64,000 bases of DNA from Phellopilus nigrolimitatus (Eukaryota; Basidiomycota; Agaricomycetes; Hymenochaetales; Hymenochaetaceae): assembly GCA_021029095.1 (NCBI GenBank), contig JAJOHG010000013.1:1-64000 (forward strand), written 5' to 3'. The notes under the pieces are model-generated. The model did no database searches, was not told the DNA's origin, and worked only from the letters and a program-made list of their open reading frames with translations. Positions 54,140 through 64,000 of this stretch are shown in pieces. A program made the translations under genes and the position numbers. Positions within the stretch are counted from its first letter, which is position 1, and every line of letters begins with the position of its first letter.

Positions 54140-55307
54140 CTAGGACACAGGCAATAGGGGGGATCGACTTGGCGGGTCCAGGTAGTGCAGAGAGCTGGTG
54201 TCTCCATTCGAAGTCAGCGATAACCTAGCTTGTCCGACGTTATCCGCCTGAGAAGTGGATGGAGATGCTTCTTGTTCGCGACTGGGTGGTACAGCCTCAA
54301 ATTCGTCACGTTCAAATCCGTAATCGTGTTTTTTATATTCCTCTTTATCGGCTGGAACGAAAACTTCTGCTTCATCATAGAACTGTCCATGTTGTAGAGT
54401 ACTATCCTCTTGTACTGGGGGAATGCGGTGTAGAAGTCCATAGCTAATAAGGGACAGGTATAAACTTGCATGTCATACATTAGACTGAGATAATTAGCAC
54501 ATACCCAAAGACACAACCCAAAAGGCCTTCGCCACCCCATTGACGATTCGGCACCAGCACGACTTCTCTGAGAGTACTGCGATTTGTGAGCTCGGCTTCG
54601 AGACCAACTTGGAAGGGATTGGCTCACTTGAAGTCGAAAGAGTAAACGTATACTCTAAGGGGCTTATCCTCATGCTTGAGTGTGGGAGTTAGAAGTTAGA
54701 AGAGTCGTTTGTAAGTATGTACTTACAGCTTCAACAACATCGTAAAAATCGCTTTCAGAAGCAAGCACACCTCCAGACCATCCGACAATCCAATCGCCAT
54801 ATGGGACTAAGCCAGCACTCTCTGCCGGACTTCCTTCAAGCACATCTAAGACGTGCCATACGTTATCCAGAGAGAATTCAGGATCGCATATGCGCATGCT
54901 CAAACCAAGTAACGATGGTTGCGTTGCAGCTTTACTCTCTGTATTTTCTTCCAATTGCTGAGGCTTTGACCACTCACGCGACGGGATAATAGGGACATCT
55001 GTGACCATGAGCATTTAGCAGAAGTTGATACAAAACGGCAGAGCTTACGTCGAGTTGTTTGACCTTTACTGCTCCACACTATCAAGTCAAGACGTCGACC
55101 CTCGTGTTCCACCACAACCTTCTCAAAACCATGGGCTTCGATGTTGGCCATCTGAGGAGAGCGTGATGCATCGTCGTAGCCGACAATGAAGTCAAAAAAA
55201 GGCTCTATGTCTGTTTGGGAAGCTGGCGAGCCCGGGGTGACGCGTAGAACGTGCAGACCACGGGTCGGCGGCTTCCCTTCGTCTGGAACAGATTGGCCAG
55301 CACCCAT
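54140..55307 (-). CDS. Golgi reassembly-stacking protein (GRASP, yeast Grh1)
   Basis: GRASP tethers Golgi and COPII membranes and takes part in unconventional secretion. The start at 55307 gives MGAGQSVPDEGK, with Gly2 suited to N-myristoylation. First GRASP/PDZ domain: GLHVLRVTPGSPASQTDIEP, FFDFIVGYDD. After an intron (about 55047-54994) the second: SLLGLSMRICDP, DNVWHVLDVLEGSPAESAGL, DWIVGWSGGVL, then the short exon HEDKPLRVYVYSFDF joined to TLREVVLVPNRQWGGEGLLG, and after another intron YGLLHRIP. The C-terminal tail is acidic and Ser/Pro-rich and ends SPLLPVS at the stop 54140. Fungal GRASPs are of this length (about 310-330 residues). The family call is sure; exon edges were inferred from continuity. 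Confidence 0.9.
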
Positions 55308-58014
55308 GGTGAGTTCAGCCTTGTGTTCGGGCTGGTGCAAATGAGGCGAATCTGATGATAAAAATCGGTGAGAAGGGCTAGTCTTTGTTCGAGTCTCGCC
55401 AAAGTTCGACGCGTTGTGATCAGTTGCCAAGGCCGAGTGCCACGCGCAGTCGGACGTCCGTAAATGGTAAGCATGTACACAGTACATAGCCTTCCTGAGT
55501 GCGGACAAGAAAGATGCACTTAAACATAGTAATGGTAACTTCCAATTGCTATTATGTTGCTGTTAAAAAAATCAGCTTAAGTGTACAACCATTCTCTATT
55601 TTCGCTTTTGATTTCGGATAAATTTTGAACACATTTTTTGCATAAAAGATAATTTAAATCATCGGACACAGTACACTAGCAAGAAGGCTCCGGGGCCATC
55701 CTGACGTTGAGGTTTCATAGGCGTTGATTTTTCTTTCGCCATCTTTTTCCATGCTAAAGTTGCACAACTGAATCGAGCGGATTGTCCTTGGCATTTGTAA
55801 CTGCTTTGTTCGTCTCAAGTGTCAAGGACAGTAGGTTCATGTTTTTACAGCTCTTTGCATAAATAATGACAGTCGCGTGTCAAATTGAAATGAAATGAGC
55901 TTACATTATAATTTGGACTTGGCGAGACTTTGAGACGCGTTAGAAGTGTCTACGTCGCGCTATTTGACATCAACGCCGACTAAATGCATCCGAAGGTGCG
56001 CAGAGTAACTATGCATCAAGTATGCATCATATACACCGGCGAGAAGAAACTTATTCCAGCCAAACCAAGATAGTTGATGATTTCTCGACCATTAACCTTT
56101 CACTTATTTCAATCTACTGGACTATGAATGGCCCCGAATTGTCTGTTATATTGTTTTTTAAATTGCCAAATCTCTAAATATGTCCCTAAATACTTTTCTG
56201 TTGAGTAGATATGCTATTACACAAGTACTACAAAATTGCTGAAGTGTTGTTGAACAGAGAACGGTCCAATGCACGTCGAAATCCGCTAAGTCCAAATAAT
56301 AACGTGAACTCATCTCATTTCGAATTGACCCGCGACTGTCATTATTAAGGCAAAGAGCTGTAAGCTCCAAGACGAGTATGGTCCACTCCAAAAATTTCAG
56401 CTGGTTCTATAAGCGAGTTGTTAATTTCCTGTCAGATCTAGAGGATAATTAAACATTATAAAAGGTCCGATGTTCACCTGACTGCGACAGCCTCGGTCAA
56501 GGCATACCTCCTCAGGGGAAGAAGTGCAATTAAAAGACGCACCCGTATGAGTCGCAAGCTCCTCAAAAGGTAATATCTTGCAAGGGTTTTATACTGCCAT
56601 TCTGATGGGCTTTCGGGAGCAAATCATTGTGTTTAACAGACAGCGACCTTCTTCTCACCCCCCTCATATACATCGGGACTCTAGGCAGCGTCACCTCGAT
56701 TCCCCCGCACCATTCCAGAGTGTGACCGATGATCAACCGCTGCTCTCCCGAGCGGCACCGCATGTCAGGCGTACGTCTCACATATTGAGTGTGCCTCCGC
56801 ACCAATCTGAAGGGACACCTCGAGTCGAAGCTCAGCACTACCACATGCTCGATCAAGACATCAGACATACTGGTGGGCAACCTTTCTACATGATAGCTAA
56901 TTCATGGTTCTGCAACTTGAGCATTGGCACATGGATTTCTTGAGGACGGACCCCAGATTTCAGCAGCTAGCGAATGACATATTCATATTGGGAATCCAGT
57001 AAAGTGATCTGAATGGAGGTATTCGTGTCGAAATTATGTCGAAGATCATGACTTGCCTTTTCTTCCATCAGGAGTGCCAATGGGGATTCTTTCAATCTCT
57101 CACCTGTATCCGCTCAGCCAATTTTCTCAGGATTATGACATACGCCGTACTTCAGGTACCAAGCTATTCTTCTTCAAATAACGTGTTCGTTAAGGGCTTG
57201 TACTCAGTTATTATCCGATAGCTCCTACGAGAACAAATCTGCTAAGCGCACTAATTAGCCAAACATCGCCAAATCTCGCATGCTGATGCCATCGTCTTCG
57301 TACCTTTTCATCGCGCAATGAGATCTAAGCCTGAGGAGGCAGTATACGATCCATCAATCTCTCTTACCGTGCGCAAAGCTGCTGAGAGTGCATGCCAGCC
57401 GAGATTAGACGTCAATAAAAAATGAAGACAGATCTTGCATCCTATCAAAAAAAAAGGTATCTCTTCGTCAAAGGCGGTCAATTTCACAGTAGCGAATTAG
57501 CGCTTTACGAAGAGGATTTTGTTAATAATGGCACCATAGTTTCAGCACAATTCAGAGGTGACTATAACATTATTCGGAGGCGATATCCGTAGAAGGGTCG
57601 AGTGCTGGTCTCGCGATATTCAGAAAACGTAAATGATCTTTAGGCATAAGTGTCGCGACGTATTCAGCTTGAAATCAGAACAAGGCAAAAGTCTGAGAAA
57701 ACATCTCGAGCTAGAGTATGGGTCTGGACAATACGCGAGGAGAAGATTTGTCGATAACAACCTAGTGTGAGTTGGAAGGTAAGGTCAGTGTAGCATTACG
57801 TAAGGCGAGGCGAATAAATCCACCTTACGTAAGATAAAGTCACCTTCGATTTTCATGCTTGCGGTGTCCGTGCTTGTCGCTCTCCTCGCCAGCGCTTTCA
57901 ACGGCGATACAGTATTTGTGTTTCCTGAAGCTCCTGGGACTATTATGTCGTACGCGCCTAGTTTTAGTCTCTGAAAATACTGAATATCGTACTTAGATTG
58001 TTTGCAGCTAACTC
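55308..58014. other. Large gene-poor interval (2.7 kb)
   Basis: No conserved protein is recognisable. The longest open frame is 56578-56943 plus (121 codons, HPPHIHRDSRQRHLDSPAPF...), which overlaps an equally open antisense frame and has no domain. The last 250 bp before 58015 are the promoter of the next gene and carry two TTACGTAA palindromes. No tRNA or terminal repeats were found. Confidence 0.4.
57796..57832. promoter_or_regulatory. Pair of TTACGTAA palindromes upstream of the PPR-like gene
   Basis: TTACGTAA occurs at 57796-57803 and 57825-57832, about 185-220 bp before the start codon at 58015. This 8-mer is a known binding site class for bZIP factors such as Yap1. The assignment to this gene is by position only. 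Confidence 0.35.
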
Positions 58015-60876
58015 ATGTTTCTGTGCTCCCGCTCACTTCGTCGAGTGCATCTTCCAAAACTCTGTTCATCACCGCCGTCCGTTCCGAGGGTCCAGATTGT
58101 TTCCAACCTTCGGAATGCTCTTGCTAGCTGCGCTAGATCGACGCTGGCCACTCCAGCGCGCGATGAGCGATGCTGTCTCTCGGCGGGATCTGGCCTGGGC
58201 TCCGTGCATCGTCGGAGCCCACATTTGGCCAATCTGACTGACCAAGAACTCATCGCGCTGCTTCAAAAGGCCAGAGCAGATAGCACAGTATCCATACACT
58301 CGGAACACACCCAGAGCTCAGGGGACAATCACACTGAGCATTTCGTGGCAACCGAAGCAGGGGCTCGTGAACGAAGCTCGGGCATAGTCGAAACGTATAT
58401 GGAGCTCCGTCGCCGTGGACGGAATTTACTCGAGGAGATATCTCCAGACGTTTTTGTACGTGTCGCTCGAAATGCTGGGAGGACGCGCTCGACTGGCGTC
58501 CTGGACAGCGTTGTAAGCGATGTCATTATGCTCAACGAGGCTGCATGTCGCTCAGAAAAGGAACGTGGAGAGAACATAGACGGATTCACTCCAACAAATT
58601 TTTCACTCGCTTTGCAACGCATTCTACGCCTTAAAGCCGTGGCTAAGATTGGCTCGCGCCGACATGACCGAGTTCTCAACTTATGCAGGGCGCTCTTACT
58701 TGCTAGAGGGAAATCTAGTGCTCTCCCGCATCTGAGCGCAGATACTCTTATCCACGTTGTGAGATCCATTGTTGCTCAGCCACTTGGTTGGGAGAAGCAA
58801 AATCTTTCGCTCCTGACAGCTCTCCTCGAGTATCTCGAGTCCTTCCCAACCGACTTTTTATATGTGAACAAGCACTCAGATGGAGTAGAGGGCGAGGACC
58901 CTCCGAGGGATAGTCTGGCCTGGGATCTTTTCCTCTTCATACAGTCAATGGTGATTCGAGGCCACAATCATCTTGCCCTCTCATTTCTACAGGTTCTTGT
59001 TCAAAAAGACACCATACCTCTTCACGCTTTACGGAGATCTAGCCGAACTACAGGCGACTTTCGAACAATAACTATGTCGGCACTTTTGCAAGCGTGCATT
59101 TACTACAAATGGCCTGGTGGTGCCCTGCGTTTACTCAAGTCTGAGGACTTGGCGAACAAAGATCTCCTGCCGCATTACACTAAGCTGGTCAACGATACTC
59201 TTCGCGCTTTCATCCCTGGTGGCACTACTCAGCAGCTTGAGCATTGCAGTCGGCTTATTAGTTACGTGGTCACTCAAGATCCTGCTATCCTCCCCGATGG
59301 TGTTCTCGTCCGCAGATTCTATAACTCAGCCCACTCTCTCAATGCCGGAAACGCAGCAGAGATCCTTTACGCAGCCCTGCGCTCACCACCGGTCGTTAGT
59401 TGTCACGTATTTGGCCTCCCAGACGGAGCTGCTCTTCCTTGGCTTTTGAAGCATATCGTTCAAGTGAGCAAGAACTCGCGAGTCGGGAAGCTCTGCGCGC
59501 AGCACCTCGTCGAATCCCCCGAGCCTCCTCAGCTGTATGACCGCGGTGAAGTAATCTATTTATGCGCGAGTGGGAGTTATGTGGGCGAGACGCGTATGTT
59601 GTGGGAACGCTGCGCATCCATGCGGGACAAACACATCGTCACAGGCCACGCGAGATGCATGCTGAGCATTGTAAAGCTTTATTGCAAACTTGACGCTGCT
59701 GAGCGAATAAATCGGGAGAGAAAGGAAAGGGGACTGCGATGGCGGTGTGTTAGGCTTGGCGTAAAAGCTCTTCGCGAGCCGACAGCGCTCGTAACGAATC
59801 TCAAGCTGGATGAAGTTGCCTCATACTCTGCACAGGAACGTAAAATCAAAGCATTGGTTTTCGATGAGCGTCCCGACGATGTTGGTCCTCAAATCAGGCC
59901 CCTTCAGGAGCAGATTGTGTCTGCAGAGGCTGACCATCACATGATAGACTTACTCCCTCAGGGCGAGGCTCAAGAAATTGGTGTAGCGAAAAAGGTTGGC
60001 TACGTTTCTGATAGCAGCTCCAGCACTTCAAAAACGGGCGAGCATTACAACTTTGCGCGAACTGTTTTCAATGCGTTTCGGTTGTCGAAAGAACCGTTGG
60101 TTCGCGCGGCACATTACGACTTAAATGCGCTGTCGAAGGCGGCGGAGTTGCTCGGATCCGTCCAACTGAGCACGCGTACCTTGCAGGTGCTCCTTGAGCG
60201 GCAGGAGGTCCCAGACATACACGACCTGAATGTCGTCGTGGCGGCGACGGCGGCGCGGAATCCAGAGCACGGAGAGCTCATGTTGATGCTCATGCTTGAG
60301 CGAGGCATCGGTGCGAGTTCTCACACCTTCTCGGCGGTCATGAACGTCGCGCTCGCTTCCGGGGACATCACACGTGCGAGTCGTGTATACGGACAAGCAT
60401 TGCGGTTAGGTCTCGCTGAACTCCTACCCAACACTGCAGAGGCATTCTTAAAGGCATGTCTAAACGTTGTCTCCCCGCTCCAAACTGTCGCGAGCCGGCG
60501 TGAGTCGGTAGGCGGAGCCGATGTCTCATCTTTTGCCCTGGCGAAAATTGACCCGCAGGCCCAGAAGCGAGTCGAAAAGCACAAGGTCTATATGCAGCAG
60601 GTGTACGCGCTGGTTACATCTGAGGTAAGACCGGTGCGCATCCGGACTGCTCAACTTGGGGCACGATGTGTCGACGCGGCATTGCGGGCAGAAGAGGCTG
60701 GGCTAGCCTTCCGCTTTTGGAAGATTTTAGTAGAAAGTCGGGCAGCGTGGGACTCTGTTTGGCAGAAGAACATGCGACGAGTGATCGCGGACATGATTCG
60801 GAAGGACTGTGGACACGGGCAGCTGGGGGAGAGCGAGGGGGCGAGAATGCTGGCTGAACTGGGCGAAAGACGATGA
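58015..60876 (+). CDS. Mitochondrial PPR-like repeat protein, intronless
   Basis: A single open frame of 953 residues. The N-terminus (MFLCSRSLRRVHLPKLCSSP, further basic residues, no acid for about 48 residues) looks like a mitochondrial presequence. The body is a helical-repeat protein: blocks such as RDSLAWDLFLFIQSMVIRGH, MSALLQACIYYKWPGGALRL, VVVAATAARNPEHGELMLML and HTFSAVMNVALASGDITRAS have the spacing of pentatricopeptide (PPR) pairs, which bind organellar RNA. A basic linker rich in Glu/Gln lies around residues 560-660. Unlike its neighbours it has no intron. A specific target cannot be named; other TPR-like solenoids are the alternative. Confidence 0.7.
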   Translation: MFLCSRSLRRVHLPKLCSSPPSVPRVQIVSNLRNALASCARSTLATPARDERCCLSAGSGLGSVHRRSPHLANLTDQELIALLQKARADSTVSIHSEHTQSSGDNHTEHFVATEAGARERSSGIVETYMELRRRGRNLLEEISPDVFVRVARNAGRTRSTGVLDSVVSDVIMLNEAACRSEKERGENIDGFTPTNFSLALQRILRLKAVAKIGSRRHDRVLNLCRALLLARGKSSALPHLSADTLIHVVRSIVAQPLGWEKQNLSLLTALLEYLESFPTDFLYVNKHSDGVEGEDPPRDSLAWDLFLFIQSMVIRGHNHLALSFLQVLVQKDTIPLHALRRSSRTTGDFRTITMSALLQACIYYKWPGGALRLLKSEDLANKDLLPHYTKLVNDTLRAFIPGGTTQQLEHCSRLISYVVTQDPAILPDGVLVRRFYNSAHSLNAGNAAEILYAALRSPPVVSCHVFGLPDGAALPWLLKHIVQVSKNSRVGKLCAQHLVESPEPPQLYDRGEVIYLCASGSYVGETRMLWERCASMRDKHIVTGHARCMLSIVKLYCKLDAAERINRERKERGLRWRCVRLGVKALREPTALVTNLKLDEVASYSAQERKIKALVFDERPDDVGPQIRPLQEQIVSAEADHHMIDLLPQGEAQEIGVAKKVGYVSDSSSSTSKTGEHYNFARTVFNAFRLSKEPLVRAAHYDLNALSKAAELLGSVQLSTRTLQVLLERQEVPDIHDLNVVVAATAARNPEHGELMLMLMLERGIGASSHTFSAVMNVALASGDITRASRVYGQALRLGLAELLPNTAEAFLKACLNVVSPLQTVASRRESVGGADVSSFALAKIDPQAQKRVEKHKVYMQQVYALVTSEVRPVRIRTAQLGARCVDAALRAEEAGLAFRFWKILVESRAAWDSVWQKNMRRVIADMIRKDCGHGQLGESEGARMLAELGERR

Positions 60877-61379
60877 TAGAAAGGGGGATTGTTTCCAGAT
60901 GGGCTTAATATGATTACTGTAGGAAATTTAGTTGGCGAGGATGCACATGTCTAATAGAGCCGTGGAGAAGATGATTGGATAGAGAAGGCGAAGAGTTCAT
61001 TTTGAGGACCGGCACAGGAGATAATGACGAGAGGGGCGGGGAGGACCCCGGAGGTGTGGACCGAAAACATGCTACCGTATTAGGGGTATGCATGACATAT
61101 CATGATCGTCTTGTTCTTGCCTAGGACGGGTAAGCGGCAGTATCGCACTCTCAGGCAGAAGTCTTTCATTGATTATATTTTCTCCTTTCCTCTCCTATTC
61201 TGCCCTGTTCATTTCAATCGCGTATAAAACACGTCGCTGCTTACTCCAGCCTGGCACACGAAAAAAAAACCCCGCTTCCAGCTGCCCCGTGGCCTCGCCC
61301 GCCGCCGCTCTGAGGCTCTGTGGCTCTGTGGCTGTGGCTCTGCTGTCCCCGTCCCCCGTCCACCACCGTACTGTCCGCT
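60877..61379. other. Intergenic region upstream of the Zn2Cys6 gene
   Basis: 3' flank of the PPR-like gene and promoter of the next gene. CTGTGGCTCTGTGGCTGTGGCTCTG at 61317-61341 is a short direct repeat in the leader. No gene is recognisable. Confidence 0.35.
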
Positions 61380-64000
61380 ATGCCTGTCGCACGCACTAAG
61401 AATGAGCGAGAATCGATCTCACCCCCTTCAACTCCTCCGTCGGACGCACCTAAAGACAAGGACGCGATCGCTGAGAATGGCAATGGCAAAAAGCCAATCA
61501 AGCGCAAGTAAGCAGCCGAATTTTACCCGGAAAACGCGCTTTTCTACCCCAGTCTTCCCCACACTCCTCTGCATCCGTCTGCTGTGTCCAGCCTGGCTCC
61601 TAGTCATACCCTACTCGCTCGTGCTATCTTCCTGTGTTCCATGTCAATATTCTGCTGATTTTTGACTCGATGGTTTTCTCCGCGAACAACAGGCGCCAGT
61701 CTCAGAGTAAGCACGTCCCGCTCCGGTCCGTGGCCACCTCCCGCGTGTCCTGAACCCGATTTCTCTGTAGGTTGTGATGCCTGTCGAGCTCGGAAGGTGC
61801 GCTGTGCGAGGGAGAACCAGGACGACCCACAGACGTCCTGCAAACATTGCGTCGCTCTTGGAATTCCGTGTACGTATGACTACCAGCCAAAAAAGCGCGG
61901 TCCACCTAATTTGTGAGTAATACTTGAAAAATGAATATATTCAATAAAAGGGACAGATAGTCGCTAACGGCTCGCGGAAAGGTATCTGCGGCGTCTGCAG
62001 GAAGCCGCCGCGGCTGCTGCAGTTGCGCAGACGCAAGGAAATGCTTCAGACATCGCAGAGGCATTGTCCCCCGGACCAGGTGGAAAAAGCCCGATACAAG
62101 CACCCACAATTGTGCCTTCGCAGTCTCCAACATCCCCCTATCTCGAACCCGCTCTCAACCCCATCGCCTCCATCCCACCATCGGTGCATGTCCCCCCTTC
62201 TCGCTATCCCATTGCGGCCGATACATACCACCCTCATTACCCCGGTATGCACTCCATGCCCCACATCAACCGCCGCGTTTCTGAGTCGTCTTCGAACGAT
62301 TCCCCACTAGCTTCCTCGCGCTCGGTGCCAGGCAGTTCTCCAGGTGGAGCGGATGCATTTAACACATACCCGCTTTACAATTGGTCTGCGACCTACAAAC
62401 AACAGCAGACACTTCCAATCCCTCCGCCGAACGCGCTTCCGCCTCTATCGTACTACTACCGGCCACATCGGCTCGAGGACGTCGCACCACGTGACACCAT
62501 CATGCTCGTTGTTTCACTTTTCTTTGATTTCGTGTATCCGCTCACGCCCTGTGTACACAAACCATCCTTCATGGCCGATTTACACTCGCGAAGAGAAGAG
62601 CGCGATCCCCTCTTTTTTGCGTTGGTCATGTCGACATGTGCTTCCACGCTGGTGCAGGTTCCACGATCGTATCTACCTATGGAAAGACCGGCTGTGCGCA
62701 AGCTGGCACAGATATGCCACGAATCTAGCCGACATATTTCAGTCGCGTCGTACGACCCTCCACAGTCGATCCATGTCGTCATTCGCTACTTGTGTGTACT
62801 TCTCTGTATCTTCAAGTACCGAGCAACACTTCAGTTCCTTTGTTGTATAGCGACACTGTATATCACTTCTGCGAAGGACACGATGCGACATCACACGCAT
62901 CGTTCGGAGAGGCAGCACATATCGCCGTGACGCTGCACATGCACGAAGAGGCGTCATACGAGGGACTGGACCCTATCGAATGCGAAGTGCGGAGGCGGAC
63001 CTTCTGGTTGCTGTTCGGTGCAGACAAGTCAATGTCGATCCTGCTGGGCCGCCCGATCTGTCTGCGCGATGAAGATTGCACACTTCATTTCCCAAAAGAG
63101 GTCGACGATGAGTAGTGAGTCCATTTTCAGTCACCGAAACTCTCCCGAGATTCGCCCAATGGCTGACGTTTCACGTCTGGCAGCATCACTCCAAACGGTA
63201 TTCTTCCACAACCGCACGGTAAGACCGCCATCGTATCGGGTCTCAACTACATTTCGCGCATCTTCGCGCTGCTCGGCGAGATCCAGGTGCGTATCCGCGT
63301 TGACAAGCGCTCGCCGCCACAGGGACCATTCGCGACCGCACGACTCGAGGAAGTACGTTCATTGCACGCACGAATCATGTCTGCGCTCGTGCACACGCCC
63401 GCCCCGCTTCGGCTGAAGAGCGCGGGTGTACACTCTTCGCAGTTGCCCGCGGAGCTCGGCGGTGCTGGTTTCCGCCAAGCGACGTTTGCGGAGGTCAAGG
63501 ACTTCTTCGACAACCCAAACGCAAGTCGTGCGAACGCCTCGAACGCATTTCTTGTCATGCAGGCGAACTTGTACGTGACACAGGTACGTGGTCGGACTCA
63601 GTACGCTTTCCGATCTACCCTTTTCCTGCACCTTCTTCTTTCTTGCGAATCGGAATCCGCATTGACTTCTGCCGCTCCGCACTTCCGTTTCCACGCATAT
63701 TATAGCAACTTGTGCGATTCGTGATCGAGCAGTACCGGGACGATTTGATCACGCAGTTACGTGGGACAAACGACGCGCGAGCGATAGAGGAACACGAGTT
63801 AGCTGTCGCCGAGGGGCGCGAGGCGGTTGCAAGTGACCTACTAAACGTGCTGCACTCTATTCCGATCCAGTCAATAGCAACAAACGGACCGTCGCTTGTA
63901 AGTTTGTGTCTCCGTTTAAACGGTTTGAAGTTTATTCTCTTTCAAAACAAAAGGTTCACAAAGTGCGTTTCGTTGCATCAACACTGCTCGATGCCGTGCG
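61380..64000 (+). CDS. Zn2Cys6 transcription factor with fungal-specific TF domain, 3' end outside window
   Basis: The ATG at 61380 starts MPVARTKNERESISPPSTPP. Exon 1 ends near 61508; a 14-nt exon (61693-61706) and a third exon from about 61771 complete the zinc cluster, CX2CX6CX11CX2CX6C (SCDACRARKVRC, then CKHCVALGIPC). A basic linker KKRGPPN and an Ala/Gln helix (LRRLQEAAAAAAVAQTQ) follow, the layout of dimeric Gal4-type DNA binding. After a Pro/Ser-rich spacer the fungal-specific middle homology domain begins near 62475 (DTIMLVVSLFFDFVYPLTPC), with RRRTFWLLFGADKSMSILLG at about 62991-63050 and further helices to the edge. The coding sequence continues past 64000. Regulated genes are unknown. 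Confidence 0.85.

Noticed and set aside
56578..56943. Small secreted or effector-like protein
   Set aside because: No signal peptide, no cysteine pattern, and the antisense frame is equally open. No support beyond chance.

Overview
The window is nuclear DNA from a filamentous basidiomycete fungus, most likely a mushroom-forming Agaricomycete. The protein-coding genes are split by many short introns (about 50-70 bases, GT..AG). The contents also fit this group: a DUF6532-like protein, a KDZ-type transposase, an F-box protein with basidiomycete features, Ty1/copia elements and a Zn2Cys6 regulator. No taxonomic marker is present, so the assignment rests on gene style.

Layout. Bases 1-23,400 are a transposon-rich block. 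It starts with the tail of a DUF6532-like gene, then a 171-bp pogo-like MITE and a tRNA-like sequence. Next is a Ty1/copia complex (2,383-13,204): one complete-looking element (3,902-9,938, plus strand) flanked by two partial minus-strand copies and an extra LTR. From 13,690 to 20,882 lies a broken KDZ transposase gene on the minus strand. It is split by a 5.8-kb hAT-like insertion (14,167-19,991) with matching terminal repeats and a near-perfect 8-bp target duplication; removing the insertion restores the KDZ reading frame. The insertion has no recognisable transposase. It carries a decayed STT3 (oligosaccharyltransferase) fragment and contains two nested palindromic elements, one hAT-type and one with CACTG ends. 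A related set of hAT-like ends surrounds a broken NAD(P)-dependent reductase gene at 22,191-23,250.

Bases 23,900-64,000 are ordinary housekeeping DNA. In order: an uncharacterised Ser-rich protein (-); a histone-fold Dpb3/POLE4-like subunit (+); the cohesin loader SCC2/Mis4 (+); ribosomal protein uL23 (+); an Msb2-like signalling mucin (+); electron transfer flavoprotein beta (-); mitochondrial processing peptidase beta (-); an F-box-like gene with a frameshift (-); the U4/U6 recycling factor Prp24/SART3 (+); a MATH-BTB protein (+); the Golgi protein GRASP/Grh1 (-); an intronless PPR-like mitochondrial protein (+); and the start of a Zn2Cys6 transcription factor (+) that runs off the right edge. 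These genes do not form a pathway. ETF-beta and MPP-beta are both mitochondrial and adjacent, which is the only functional neighbourhood seen.

The most unusual material is in the left third: hAT-like elements carrying host gene fragments, three families of short palindromic elements with clear target duplications, and a copia locus whose inverted arrangement could give long double-stranded RNA.
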